A stretch of 33,550 nt of DNA from NCBI GenBank assembly GCA_028139135.1, contig JAOINB010000016.1, forward strand, positions 1 through 33,550, read 5' to 3'. Numbering within the stretch: position 1 is the first letter of the stretch; each line of letters begins with the position of its first letter. Under the pieces are notes generated by a model. That model was not told where the DNA came from and ran no database searches. It saw nothing but the letters and a program-made list of their open reading frames with translations. Source of the stretch: Betaproteobacteria bacterium (GTDB lineage Bacteria > Pseudomonadota > Gammaproteobacteria > Burkholderiales > Burkholderiaceae_A). The translations under genes and the position numbers were made by a program. Positions 24,853 through 33,110 of this stretch are shown in pieces.

Positions 24853-26659
24853 AATTTATTTGAAGTGACTCAAACCACTCTCCCAAAACAATGGTAGCCC
24901 ATAACGAATTCATATTTGCCCCTGCAAAGGGTGCGAGTTTGCTACCAAGATTATGAATTCCAGAATTTACAATTGGATTCCCATCGAGTTTTTTGAGGGC
25001 TAAACCTGTCCTTTTTACTAACTCATCTTTACTATGACTCAAAAACTCAGCCGGCATCCCAAATCCTTTTTTAGGCAGATTGGCAACGTGCTCAAGACCA
25101 AGATACCTACATATATCTCGGAGGACGGGCTTCATCTCTTTACCACGGTACAAAAATTGATGAGGTAATCGTGAAGAAAAATCAAGTAATTCTGGGCTAA
25201 AAAATGGAGTTCGCACCTCTAAAGAGGCTTGCATTGACATGCGGTCGACCTTCGAAAGCACGGCACCAGGCAAGTAACTATTAAAATCAACAAAACGGAT
25301 TGACTGCTCTATGTTTGCAGGGCCAAACATATTCGCCGAAAGAGATGACAAAAATGAGTGGGAAAAATTTTTCTCAAAGATTCTAAAAACCGAAAACCCA
25401 AAAACTGGCAAACCGAAACTTAAATAGGCTTTCAAACTCTCCTTCGAATTATAAAACTTGCCATTTCCTATCCTTTGGTTTAATCCAGGATATCTTGAGT
25501 AGCCCGAGAATAGCTCGTCACCACCATCTCCTCCTAAAGCTACTTTCACCTCTGTACTTGCATGTTTACACAAAAGAAACGTAGGCACACAACTACGGTC
25601 ACCGTTTGGTTCATCTAATTTTGCAATCAACTCTATCGAATTGCTCATCAATTCACTGGGTTCAAATATTTTAACTACATGTTTTGAACCAATAATTTTA
25701 GCTGTCTGTTCAGAAACCAAATGCTCTGAGTTTGAATCCCCCTTGAATCCAATAGTGTATGTGTTGACCTCTTTTCCCATAAATTTCCTGATTAATGCCG
25801 CACATAACGTGGAGTCAACCCCTCCAGATAAAAAAAACCCTAAAGGTACATCTGCCATTAGTCTTGATTCCAAAGATTTGACCAGCAATTTCAACGTTCC
25901 GTTGACCACGGTATTATAATTTTCACTGTTGGGAGAAATCTCCGAGGCATGCGGATCCCATGAAAAATAAGGAATTTGTTCAAAAGAAGGATTACTTTGT
26001 TTGAAACGTAAGTAGTGCCCCGGTTTTAATTTCATAAAACCAGATAAAATCGTGTGCGGTGCAGGCACGTACCTTAGCAAAAGGTATAATTGAAGGCCTG
26101 TGTCGTCAATCACCAGATTATGATCGAAAATCGCAGTTAGTGCTTTCAACTCGGAAGCAAAGCAGAATCCAGACGATGAGTTGAAAAAATACAATGGCTT
26201 TTCGCCAACTCGGTCTCTAGCTAAGATAATTTCCTCACTAGATTGATCGAAAAACGCAAATGCAAACATTCCGTCTGCCTTCCTGAGAAACTCATCGATA
26301 CCAAAATTCTGTATACCATGTAAGACTACCTCAGTATCACTTTTACCCCTAAAATTCACTGAAAATTTTTCCACTAGCTCTTTTCTTAAAGAATTGTGGT
26401 TATAAAGTTCACCATTGTAAGATAAAACTGAGTTTGAAGAGGGATCGATCATTGGTTGAGCCCCCGCATCAGAAAGCTCCAAAATTGAAAGCCTGTTGTG
26501 ACCAAAAATTATATTTTTTGACTGATTTTCCCAAATACCAGAGGCATCAGGGCCTCTGTAACTCTGCAATTCCATAACTTTTCTTAAACGTTGCAGTTTT
26601 TCCTCGAAAAAGTCAGCGCCTAGCGTCGGTCGTCCAACCCACCCAGCTATTCCACACAA
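24842..26659 (-). CDS. Glutamine-hydrolysing asparagine synthase-like amidotransferase (AsnB family)
   Basis: A 605-residue two-domain enzyme. The N-terminal Ntn glutaminase begins MCGIAGWVG with Cys2 as nucleophile; YNGELYN (81-87) and RGPDASG (35-41) shape the glutamine site. The C-terminal synthase has the ATP-pyrophosphate loop SGGVDS (278-283) and GGDGGDELFSGYSRYP. In glycan loci such paralogues usually amidate sugar carboxylates (uronamide formation) rather than make free asparagine, which I think likely here. The start is TTG at 26659, fixed by the need for Met-Cys and supported by an ideal GGAGGT about six bases upstream. Confidence 0.88.
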   Translation of the reverse strand: MCGIAGWVGRPTLGADFFEEKLQRLRKVMELQSYRGPDASGIWENQSKNIIFGHNRLSILELSDAGAQPMIDPSSNSVLSYNGELYNHNSLRKELVEKFSVNFRGKSDTEVVLHGIQNFGIDEFLRKADGMFAFAFFDQSSEEIILARDRVGEKPLYFFNSSSGFCFASELKALTAIFDHNLVIDDTGLQLYLLLRYVPAPHTILSGFMKLKPGHYLRFKQSNPSFEQIPYFSWDPHASEISPNSENYNTVVNGTLKLLVKSLESRLMADVPLGFFLSGGVDSTLCAALIRKFMGKEVNTYTIGFKGDSNSEHLVSEQTAKIIGSKHVVKIFEPSELMSNSIELIAKLDEPNGDRSCVPTFLLCKHASTEVKVALGGDGGDELFSGYSRYPGLNQRIGNGKFYNSKESLKAYLSFGLPVFGFSVFRIFEKNFSHSFLSSLSANMFGPANIEQSIRFVDFNSYLPGAVLSKVDRMSMQASLEVRTPFFSPELLDFSSRLPHQFLYRGKEMKPVLRDICRYLGLEHVANLPKKGFGMPAEFLSHSKDELVKRTGLALKKLDGNPIVNSGIHNLGSKLAPFAGANMNSLWATIVLGEWFESLQINYVD

Positions 26660-26677
26660 AATCAGACCTCCTTTATT

Positions 26678-26926
26678 TCAAGCGAGAAAGTTAACTTTCC
26701 TTCTTCGTCTTAGTTTTTTTGCAACCTCTGTTTTATCAACCTCTTTTTCGATAAAACCCAAGCAACGTTTGCCGTCAAATCTTACCACGTCAAGACAAGG
26801 GGTTACTTTGCTCTTAAATCCCATCAAGTCACAACCGTATGGAAATCTCGGATCCCAAGTAATAGAAAAAAAAGCACAGGACCAACAGTCCGGCCTTTTA
26901 TCTTGCGACGAAGGTTTATCGGTCAC
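26678..26926 (-). CDS. Small cysteine-rich conserved protein
   Basis: An 82-residue protein with five cysteines (14, 17, 32, 44, 55) arranged as CWSC...YGC...PC...RC around the motif TWDPRFPYGCDLMGFKS (23-39). I recall this motif from short uncharacterised proteobacterial proteins, sometimes mis-named uracil-DNA glycosylase. The cysteines suggest zinc or iron-sulfur binding. The tail is very basic (KKLRRRRK). The start is GTG at 26926, overlapping the preceding small gene by 11 bases. It lies two genes downstream of flagellin 2 on the same strand. Confidence 0.65.
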   Translation of the reverse strand: MTDKPSSQDKRPDCWSCAFFSITWDPRFPYGCDLMGFKSKVTPCLDVVRFDGKRCLGFIEKEVDKTEVAKKLRRRRKVNFLA

Positions 26927-27170
26927 TCCGGAAAAAATCTAGATAAATTCTTCGGACTATAGAGAAAAACAAAACCAGCAAGACAACTTTAACTACTAAA
27001 TCTTGTGCATCTATATCACCGATACCAAAGTCAACACCCACCCAAAATAGAGCGAGGGTGGGTATTGCAAACAACAGATAGACTCTGATAAGTTTACATA
27101 TCCTACAAGAAGGTTTTTTATTTGGCTTTCCCAGCGCCTCCTGGATTTCAATCTTTTTATGTATATCCAT
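26916..27170 (-). CDS. Small two-helix membrane protein
   Basis: An 84-residue protein with a basic N-terminus, a CRIC pair (Cys22, Cys25) and two hydrophobic segments (about 29-46 and 57-72) separated by an acidic loop GIGDIDAQD, then a charged tail. It is probably an inner-membrane hairpin. I do not recognise a family. The ATG at 27170 lies 30 bases after the flagellin 2 stop with no visible terminator between, so it may be read through from the flagellin promoter. Overlap with the Cys-rich gene suggests the two work together. Confidence 0.6.
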   Translation of the reverse strand: MDIHKKIEIQEALGKPNKKPSCRICKLIRVYLLFAIPTLALFWVGVDFGIGDIDAQDLVVKVVLLVLFFSIVRRIYLDFFRSDR

Positions 27171-27200
27171 GCCTAATTCTACAATATTTTTTTCAGTTGA

Positions 27201-30200
27201 TTAACCATTCAATAACTGGAGCACAACTTGCTGACTTGCGTTTGCCTGGGCTAGGATAGCTGTGCCAGCCTGCTGAAGTATTTGACTTCGAGCTAATTCC
27301 GTACTTGCTTTCGCATAATCCGCATCCATAATTTGGCTTCTCGAGGCAGATTGATTTGTAGAAACATTGGATAGATTATCTATGGCGTGAGTTAACCGGT
27401 TAATTACTGCCCCCATGTTTGCCCTATTTGCATTCACTTTGTCCATAACCGAGTCTAGTCTTTCCAACACGCCCTCTGCGCTCTCTCTTGAATTTATTCT
27501 ATTGATCATATTTTCAAGGGAATCATCAACATCACCTGTCACATCGTTAGTTATGGGACCTCCTTTGCCAAAATCCCCCAAATCAATGGTTATTACCTGC
27601 GTAGCTCGGGAGCCAACCTGGAAGGTTAGCCTACCAACTCGTGGGGGCGATACGTCCACAGTTGCCTCTCCTCCAAATGTCCCTTGAACGAAACCTAGCT
27701 CTGTAAAACTCGAGTTGGTTCCGAACCCGTTATCACCTGGTTCAACCGTGAATTCATCGTTAGACACTAATTTAATATTACTGTAAACAGTTCGGGCTCC
27801 TTGAGAAGTAGCCGTCGCTCCACGTATAGCTGTAACCTCATTATTGCCTGGAGAATTTTCTACTACATTTTTGATTGTTAGATCAACAGAGGAGGCACTA
27901 CTATAAGCACCTGAAATTTCAAATGGAGTGCCGGGATTAGTTGAGACCAAAGAAATTAATTTAGTATTTGGATCTATGCTGATGTCTATATTTGCAAACG
28001 CTGCGGGATTATCATTTGCCGCTTCATCAATTGCAAGTTTCAATGTATCGGAAAAAGCTTCATAACTTGAAGAAGCCGCAACCGCTTCAACCTGAACACC
28101 GTTTACGGTCAAAGCTACTGTTGTTCCACTCGATAGAGTTGCTCCAGCACTTATTCCAGCGAGGGAAACAGTAGAGTTTTGCGCAACTGCCCCTTGTTGA
28201 TCAAGTCCGAAGCTTGCTGCAGAGAGTCCCTCAACAGAACCATCAAACCAAACAGACATATTTCTTCCATCTGTTGACTCCAACGTAACACCTGAATTGT
28301 TGTTTGAGGCAAATATGCCATGTGTATGGGTAAGTAAATTAATGGCATCAACAACATTATTTCTTCTAGTGTCGGCTGGTTCGTCTTGAGTAAGGCGAAT
28401 TTCTACCTTTATACCATTCACGAATAAGTCATAGTCGCCTGTTGCGGGAAATACGCCTGGAAAACCTGTATTTGTGACGGAACCCGCAATTTTTCCTCCA
28501 ACAATTTGAGCCTCAACTCCTGTATCTTCTTTACTTGCATTGATAGCAGTTGCGAGAGCAATTGCACTCGAATCTCTTCTACTGCTAGAAGAAATTTGTA
28601 CTGAACGCTCATCATCACCTTCTTTAGCTCCTCTGATCTCAAATCCATTAATTACCAGATCCCCGTTATTGAGTTTTCTAGTAGGTGACTGAAAATTTTC
28701 CCTCACCACCTCAGCATCGATGTATGCATCTGAAGAGTCAGTGGAAACTGTAGCTGTAAATTCGATACCAGGATTTCTCGCCGTAACATAAACCTCATCA
28801 AGATCATTACCATAATTTGCTAACACTGTAATTCCTAAACTTGGGTCTGTTTCAATAGCATCAATCAAAGCTGCTCGAATATCTTGAATAGTATCGCCGG
28901 ACTCCGTGGTGTAGGACTTACTTTTTCCATTAACTATTACACTAAAAGTTTCAGCACCGCCCGTAGACAGGGTACCTGACAAACTAAATTTACTAATTTG
29001 CGCAAGAGCTGGAGGAACTGAGCTGCGCAAATTGTTGTTTAAAGTGGAGATATTTTCCGAGTAAGTTCCTGCAACCAAACCAGATCGTTCTATTACTCCT
29101 GTAGTGCTCGATTCGAGCGTGATAGGATTATTAAATTCTTTATTACTAGCGTACTGAGGATCCTCCGAATACTTAGATTCAAGTGAATAAACACCTGACT
29201 TAACACCCTGTTTCAGGCCTGTCCTTGCTGCAAAAATACTATCCTCGGCAGTGGTGTTAAAACCAATTTCTATATTTCTGCCGTCGGAAGCCTCTAAACG
29301 TACTCCCTTATAATCGTCGTTCGTATTAATCGCTATAACACCGGTATCCTTCGTCATTCTATTTATGGCTTCAACTACCACAGACCTAGACTCGCGTATA
29401 TTGTTATTAACAGTTTGAATCACTGGCGACGTAAAGCCATTTATCTCTAGAGTTCCTGTTACGACTCCTCCCGCATCCATCGATGTACCCGTCAATACTG
29501 TTTTACCCACAACGGCTGTCACCCCAGTATCGTTGGAAATTCGATTTATCGCCTCTGCTTTTGCAATAGCACTTCCGCTCCTGTTTCCACCATTTGGAGA
29601 GAATTCATCATCTTTTGCCAAAGATAAATTTACCGATTGACCATTCACTATCAGATCGCTTGAACGTAATGCAGTAAGTTCTCCAAATGAACGGTTAATA
29701 TCCATAACAACCTTAGGACCTCGATGTTTAAATGACTCTGGCTCTCCATCACTTCCGAGTAAGTTTATTGTGAGATTTTCGGAAATTAAAAGTTGATTAT
29801 TGCCGGCATCAACGTTTGCTCTGGTTGTATCACTTGAAATTAAACTTGTACTTGAACCAGTAGCTCTGGAGAGTACACTACTGGCGATAAATTTACTTCC
29901 CGGTTCACGAGCGGTGATAACCAAATATGTTTCATCATCATTCGTAATATCCATATCTCTGGCAACAGAGGTCGCAACAATCTCTGAAACATTGACATTT
30001 TCCGTCATCGCTTCAGCAATACTTTCTACAATATTTTTATTCGCAATTGCATTTGAATAGGTTCCTCCAGCACTGTTAACGTCTGCATTTGTCACAGTAT
30101 AAGTGAATTTGCTGTCGTTTATTTTGAACTCAATTGCATCACCTGAAAAATAATCCCCAGATAACGTAAAGGTATCCTGTTGAGAAACCGAATCTCTGGC

Positions 30201-32849
30201 AAAAAAGATAGTGCCGGCAGAAAAATTTGGAGTTCCACGAAGAGAGATTTTATCGCCATTCACGAGCTCAAACGTTGCATCTAAATCGCCGTAACTTCTA
30301 TTTTCGTTAACTGTCGAAGACACAGCTGGGTTTCTGGAGTCAGTAAACGATGTAACGTTAATATCAGCAACTTCACCATCGAGAGCCGAGTAAGTAATTG
30401 TTAACGCTCCGCTACCATTTTCTAACAAACTTCTACCTGAGGCGGTATTGTAATTATCATCTGCAAACAAGGCAGCCTTAACTTGGGCGGCAATGTTTGT
30501 AGAAGTCAATCCAGCTGTTGTTGATAGTTCTACCGAAACACCGCCAACCGTTATAGTTCCCCCTGTTAAAGTTGTCGGAGTAGCAGTAAAATTAATGCCT
30601 GTGGTTACGTTCGTTATACTAGGTGTTAACGGAATATTGTCAGTTGAAGCCCAAACAATTTTCACAACACCATCTCCCAAATCGGTAGCCTGGCGCAACA
30701 CTCCAGCCGCCGAAAACGAGTCATTTAGTTGCGTAGCGACAATGGATGAAACATCAGCGGTAGTTCTGTTTTGTGGTAGAGCCGATGCTGCCGTTAAACT
30801 TATTCCAGAAGAACCGGTTGTTCCAGTTGTAATCGCTGCTGTAAAAGTAGATAGAGTAATAGAGGGTGAGTTACTGTAGATAATCTTTACTTCTCCTGCG
30901 CTAGTTTCAAAAGCGTTATAAGAAACGCCTTGAGCGGAGAACAAAGCATTAGCAGCGCTTACAAATTCACAAGCTACCGTTCTTGCAGAGTCAGCTGACC
31001 CAAAAGTAGAAGCAATCGCTACGGAAAAAGTAGTGCTGTTATGATCTGTTAAAGAAACCGTAATAGAGTCAGCGGAAGCTGCCGTTGGTGCGGTAAATTG
31101 CAACGTTTGTTCTACCGTTCCTAAGTTGATACTGGTCACTACAACATCTTGACTTGAACCACCCTTAGTAGTTATCGAGAAAGAGTTATTTGTTCCAGTC
31201 GAACTCCAAGCTCCAAAAGTTAAATTTTGAGTGGAAGCGGTCATTGCCGGACCGAAGGTTATGGTTCGCTGTAAGGTTGGATCTGGTGATGCACTTAAAG
31301 TAAGTTCACCTGCTTTTAAAAATTTTCCATTGTTCTCAAATGCCGTCTGTGTGTCGACTACCTGATTAACCTCCCTTGTAGTAGAAATCCCTACCAGTGA
31401 GTCTGCACTGTAACTAATTAGAGAAACCGAAGGGCTCTCATCAGGATAAGTGATTGTTATGGTTCCACTTCCCTCGTTAACAACGACTCTTGATTCGGTA
31501 GCGGAAGATGTTGCAAAGTTAGCTTGCAAAGCACTTTGGACCGCACTCGCAACGTTATGCGCACTTAACCCCGGAGTAATCGAAACGGTAACCCCTCCGA
31601 CATAAATGTTCCCTGTTGTAATTGTATTAGCCGCTGTGAAGTCATCAAAGGCCCCTGTAGTATCGGAAGCCATAATTGTATTAAGTGCAACGCCATCGCT
31701 ATCCCTAAAAGTTAACGTTACCCCTGCACTTCCAGAAACATTTGAGGCGGTTCTGAAGATTTTATTATCACTGAATGCCTCGTTTAATTTAGTCGCAACA
31801 ACAGAGGCTATCTCAGAGGATGTATTGTTGATTGGCAAGGCGCTACCGGCAGTCATACTAATTCCGGTAGTTCCGGCTGACGCTACTGTTACAGAATGAC
31901 TCGAAATTGAATCGGCAGATGCCCATTGTATAGTTACTGTTCCGTCCCCGTTATCGAGGGCATAATTTCCATCAGCAGTAAAGTTTGCAACTGCATTTAT
32001 GGCAGATGCGAATTCTGCTCCAACAGCAGCTGCAGTACTTGCTGTAACTGAAAATGTCATCTGCGCTGTATAGTTTGCTTGCGCACCAGACGCGGACACA
32101 CCTCTCAACGCAATAGCAACTTCTGCTGCAGATGCCGCCGCAGTAAAAGTAAGCGTTTGTTCTACGCTTCCCAAATGAACCGTCGTTGTCAGGGAATCAA
32201 GATTACTAGCACCTCTGGTAGTAATGTCAAATGTCAATCCAGTACCATCAGTACTAAAATCTCCGAAATTCAATTCCTGTTTTGCTGGCGCAGCGTTTGA
32301 AAAAACCAGTTCATGTTGCGCCACGTTTTCTGAAACTCTCTTAGTAACTGGACTGAAATTTATTTCAGAAACATATTCACCTGCCGAACTTATTTTAAAA
32401 ACAGGCTCAGGTCCTACTTGATCGCCAGCTGTTCCATTCAACAACTGAAAACCATTCCACTCAGTCATATCTGCAATTCGCACTATCTCTTTTTTTAATT
32501 GCTGAAACTCTAAATCAAGGTAGCTTCTATCCTCCCCGGCATTTGTATCGTTAATAGCTTGTATAGCTAACTCTCTCATGCGTTGAAGCATGTCAGTGAT
32601 TTCATTTGTAGCTCCCTCCGCGGTTTGAATTAAGGAAACTGCGTCACCAGCATTTCTAACTGCCTGTTCTAAAGCCCTGATTTGCTGTGTCATTCTAGTG
32701 GATATGGCCATTCCGGCAGCATCATCTCCAGCTGAGTTTATGCGCTTACCCGTCGAAAGCTGCTCCATTGATTTCGACAACGTCCTCTCGGTAGATATCA
32801 ATGCAGCCTGCGTGAATAATGCCTTCGTATTAGTGTTAATTACAGCCAT
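27201..32849 (-). CDS. Giant flagellin 2 (1,882 aa)
   Basis: Filament subunit several times the usual size. D0/D1 regions are intact at both ends: residues 1-140 (MAVINTNTKALFTQAAL through LQRMRELAIQAIN) and about 1775-1882 (INRLTHAIDNLSN to VVLQLLNG). The insert of about 1,630 residues is Ser/Thr/Ala/Val-rich and modular. Two tandem copies of a roughly 350-residue unit (start 192 and 542) are followed by an alternating A-B-A-B-A series (A at about 894, 1291 and 1568; B at about 1065 and 1397). The B units resemble flagellin hook-IN motifs (VVxAINxxTxxxGVxAxxxxxGVxLExxDGR). One cysteine (627). The ATG has AGGAG at good spacing, and a sigma54-type promoter lies about 75-90 bases upstream. The surface domains are the likely glycan carriers. 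Confidence 0.95.
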   Translation of the reverse strand: MAVINTNTKALFTQAALISTERTLSKSMEQLSTGKRINSAGDDAAGMAISTRMTQQIRALEQAVRNAGDAVSLIQTAEGATNEITDMLQRMRELAIQAINDTNAGEDRSYLDLEFQQLKKEIVRIADMTEWNGFQLLNGTAGDQVGPEPVFKISSAGEYVSEINFSPVTKRVSENVAQHELVFSNAAPAKQELNFGDFSTDGTGLTFDITTRGASNLDSLTTTVHLGSVEQTLTFTAAASAAEVAIALRGVSASGAQANYTAQMTFSVTASTAAAVGAEFASAINAVANFTADGNYALDNGDGTVTIQWASADSISSHSVTVASAGTTGISMTAGSALPINNTSSEIASVVATKLNEAFSDNKIFRTASNVSGSAGVTLTFRDSDGVALNTIMASDTTGAFDDFTAANTITTGNIYVGGVTVSITPGLSAHNVASAVQSALQANFATSSATESRVVVNEGSGTITITYPDESPSVSLISYSADSLVGISTTREVNQVVDTQTAFENNGKFLKAGELTLSASPDPTLQRTITFGPAMTASTQNLTFGAWSSTGTNNSFSITTKGGSSQDVVVTSINLGTVEQTLQFTAPTAASADSITVSLTDHNSTTFSVAIASTFGSADSARTVACEFVSAANALFSAQGVSYNAFETSAGEVKIIYSNSPSITLSTFTAAITTGTTGSSGISLTAASALPQNRTTADVSSIVATQLNDSFSAAGVLRQATDLGDGVVKIVWASTDNIPLTPSITNVTTGINFTATPTTLTGGTITVGGVSVELSTTAGLTSTNIAAQVKAALFADDNYNTASGRSLLENGSGALTITYSALDGEVADINVTSFTDSRNPAVSSTVNENRSYGDLDATFELVNGDKISLRGTPNFSAGTIFFARDSVSQQDTFTLSGDYFSGDAIEFKINDSKFTYTVTNADVNSAGGTYSNAIANKNIVESIAEAMTENVNVSEIVATSVARDMDITNDDETYLVITAREPGSKFIASSVLSRATGSSTSLISSDTTRANVDAGNNQLLISENLTINLLGSDGEPESFKHRGPKVVMDINRSFGELTALRSSDLIVNGQSVNLSLAKDDEFSPNGGNRSGSAIAKAEAINRISNDTGVTAVVGKTVLTGTSMDAGGVVTGTLEINGFTSPVIQTVNNNIRESRSVVVEAINRMTKDTGVIAINTNDDYKGVRLEASDGRNIEIGFNTTAEDSIFAARTGLKQGVKSGVYSLESKYSEDPQYASNKEFNNPITLESSTTGVIERSGLVAGTYSENISTLNNNLRSSVPPALAQISKFSLSGTLSTGGAETFSVIVNGKSKSYTTESGDTIQDIRAALIDAIETDPSLGITVLANYGNDLDEVYVTARNPGIEFTATVSTDSSDAYIDAEVVRENFQSPTRKLNNGDLVINGFEIRGAKEGDDERSVQISSSSRRDSSAIALATAINASKEDTGVEAQIVGGKIAGSVTNTGFPGVFPATGDYDLFVNGIKVEIRLTQDEPADTRRNNVVDAINLLTHTHGIFASNNNSGVTLESTDGRNMSVWFDGSVEGLSAASFGLDQQGAVAQNSTVSLAGISAGATLSSGTTVALTVNGVQVEAVAASSSYEAFSDTLKLAIDEAANDNPAAFANIDISIDPNTKLISLVSTNPGTPFEISGAYSSASSVDLTIKNVVENSPGNNEVTAIRGATATSQGARTVYSNIKLVSNDEFTVEPGDNGFGTNSSFTELGFVQGTFGGEATVDVSPPRVGRLTFQVGSRATQVITIDLGDFGKGGPITNDVTGDVDDSLENMINRINSRESAEGVLERLDSVMDKVNANRANMGAVINRLTHAIDNLSNVSTNQSASRSQIMDADYAKASTELARSQILQQAGTAILAQANASQQVVLQLLNG
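28194..28661 (-). repeat. Flagellin 2 module B2, hook-IN-like
   Basis: Residues 1397-1552: DLVINGFEIRGA, SAIALATAINASKEDTGV, LFVNGIKVEIRL, NVVDAINLLTHTHG and GVTLESTDGRNMSVWF. It follows the same order of landmarks as B1. Confidence 0.7.
29205..29657 (-). repeat. Flagellin 2 module B1, hook-IN-like
   Basis: Residues 1065-1215: DLIVNGQSVNLS, then SAIAKAEAINRISNDTGV, LEINGF, VVVEAINRMTKDTGV and GVRLEASDGRNIEIGF. It contains two half-repeats of the (AIN-x-x-x-x-x-x-GV) type and pairs with module B2 about 330 residues later. Confidence 0.7.
30300..31226 (-). repeat. Flagellin 2 tandem unit R2 (residues 542-850)
   Basis: Second copy, with LTFGAWSSTGTN (543), LGTVEQTLQFTA (576), SALPQNR (689), IVATQLNDSFS (703), ITVGGVSVELS (766) and GSGALTITY (812). 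The order and spacing of the landmarks match R1. Confidence 0.8.
31356..32276 (-). repeat. Flagellin 2 tandem unit R1 (residues 192-498)
   Basis: First copy of a protein-level tandem duplication. Landmarks are LNFGDFSTDGTG (193), LGSVEQTLTFTA (226), SALPINN (336), VVATKLNEAFS (350), IYVGGVTVSIT (415) and GSGTITITY (460). Each recurs in R2 with an offset of 350-353 residues. DNA identity looks much weaker than protein similarity, so the duplication is old. Confidence 0.8.
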
Positions 32850-32922
32850 ATCATTCTCCTAGTCAGGTGTCGTGGGTGGTACAAAAATATCCCAAGATAC
32901 CCTTTACTTTTTCTTTCCAATG

Positions 32923-32939
32923 AGCATATTTGATGCCAA
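32923..32939 (-). promoter_or_regulatory. Sigma54-type promoter of flagellin 2
   Basis: On the minus strand TTGGCAT-CAAAT-ATGCT has the invariant GG (32936-32937) and GC (32924-32925) exactly 10 bases apart. It departs from TTGGCAC-N5-TTGCW at two positions. Predicted transcription starts near 32912, giving a leader of about 60 bases that ends with AGGAG before the ATG. No sigma28-type element with correct spacing was found here. Confidence 0.55.
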
Positions 32940-32981
32940 AAAAAACAATTAAACTTTTCATTTAATATTAAGTTGTAGAAC

Positions 32982-33013
32982 AAAAAGAGCCCCTTAACTT
33001 GAGTTTTAAGGAG
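32982..33013 (-). terminator. Rho-independent terminator-like hairpin after the TPR gene
   Basis: On the minus strand CTCCTTAA pairs with TTAAGGGG (seven of eight pairs, 8-base loop) and is followed within three bases by TTTTT. It lies about 100 bases past the stop of the TPR-like gene and upstream of the flagellin 2 promoter, where it would insulate the flagellin transcript. The stem is AT-rich, so strength is uncertain. Confidence 0.5.
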
Positions 33014-33110
33014 TAAACAGCGGAAGAAATTTGTTAATTTTTTCATTTACGGTAATTAATTGCCTAATAAAGACCTGTTTAAATAAATAGGACGATTGTT
33101 GCCACTTTAT

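Noticed and set aside
32840-33046. A minus-strand ORF of 68 codons upstream of flagellin 2
   Set aside because: It covers the sigma54-type promoter and leader and overlaps the flagellin start in another frame; composition is not protein-like.
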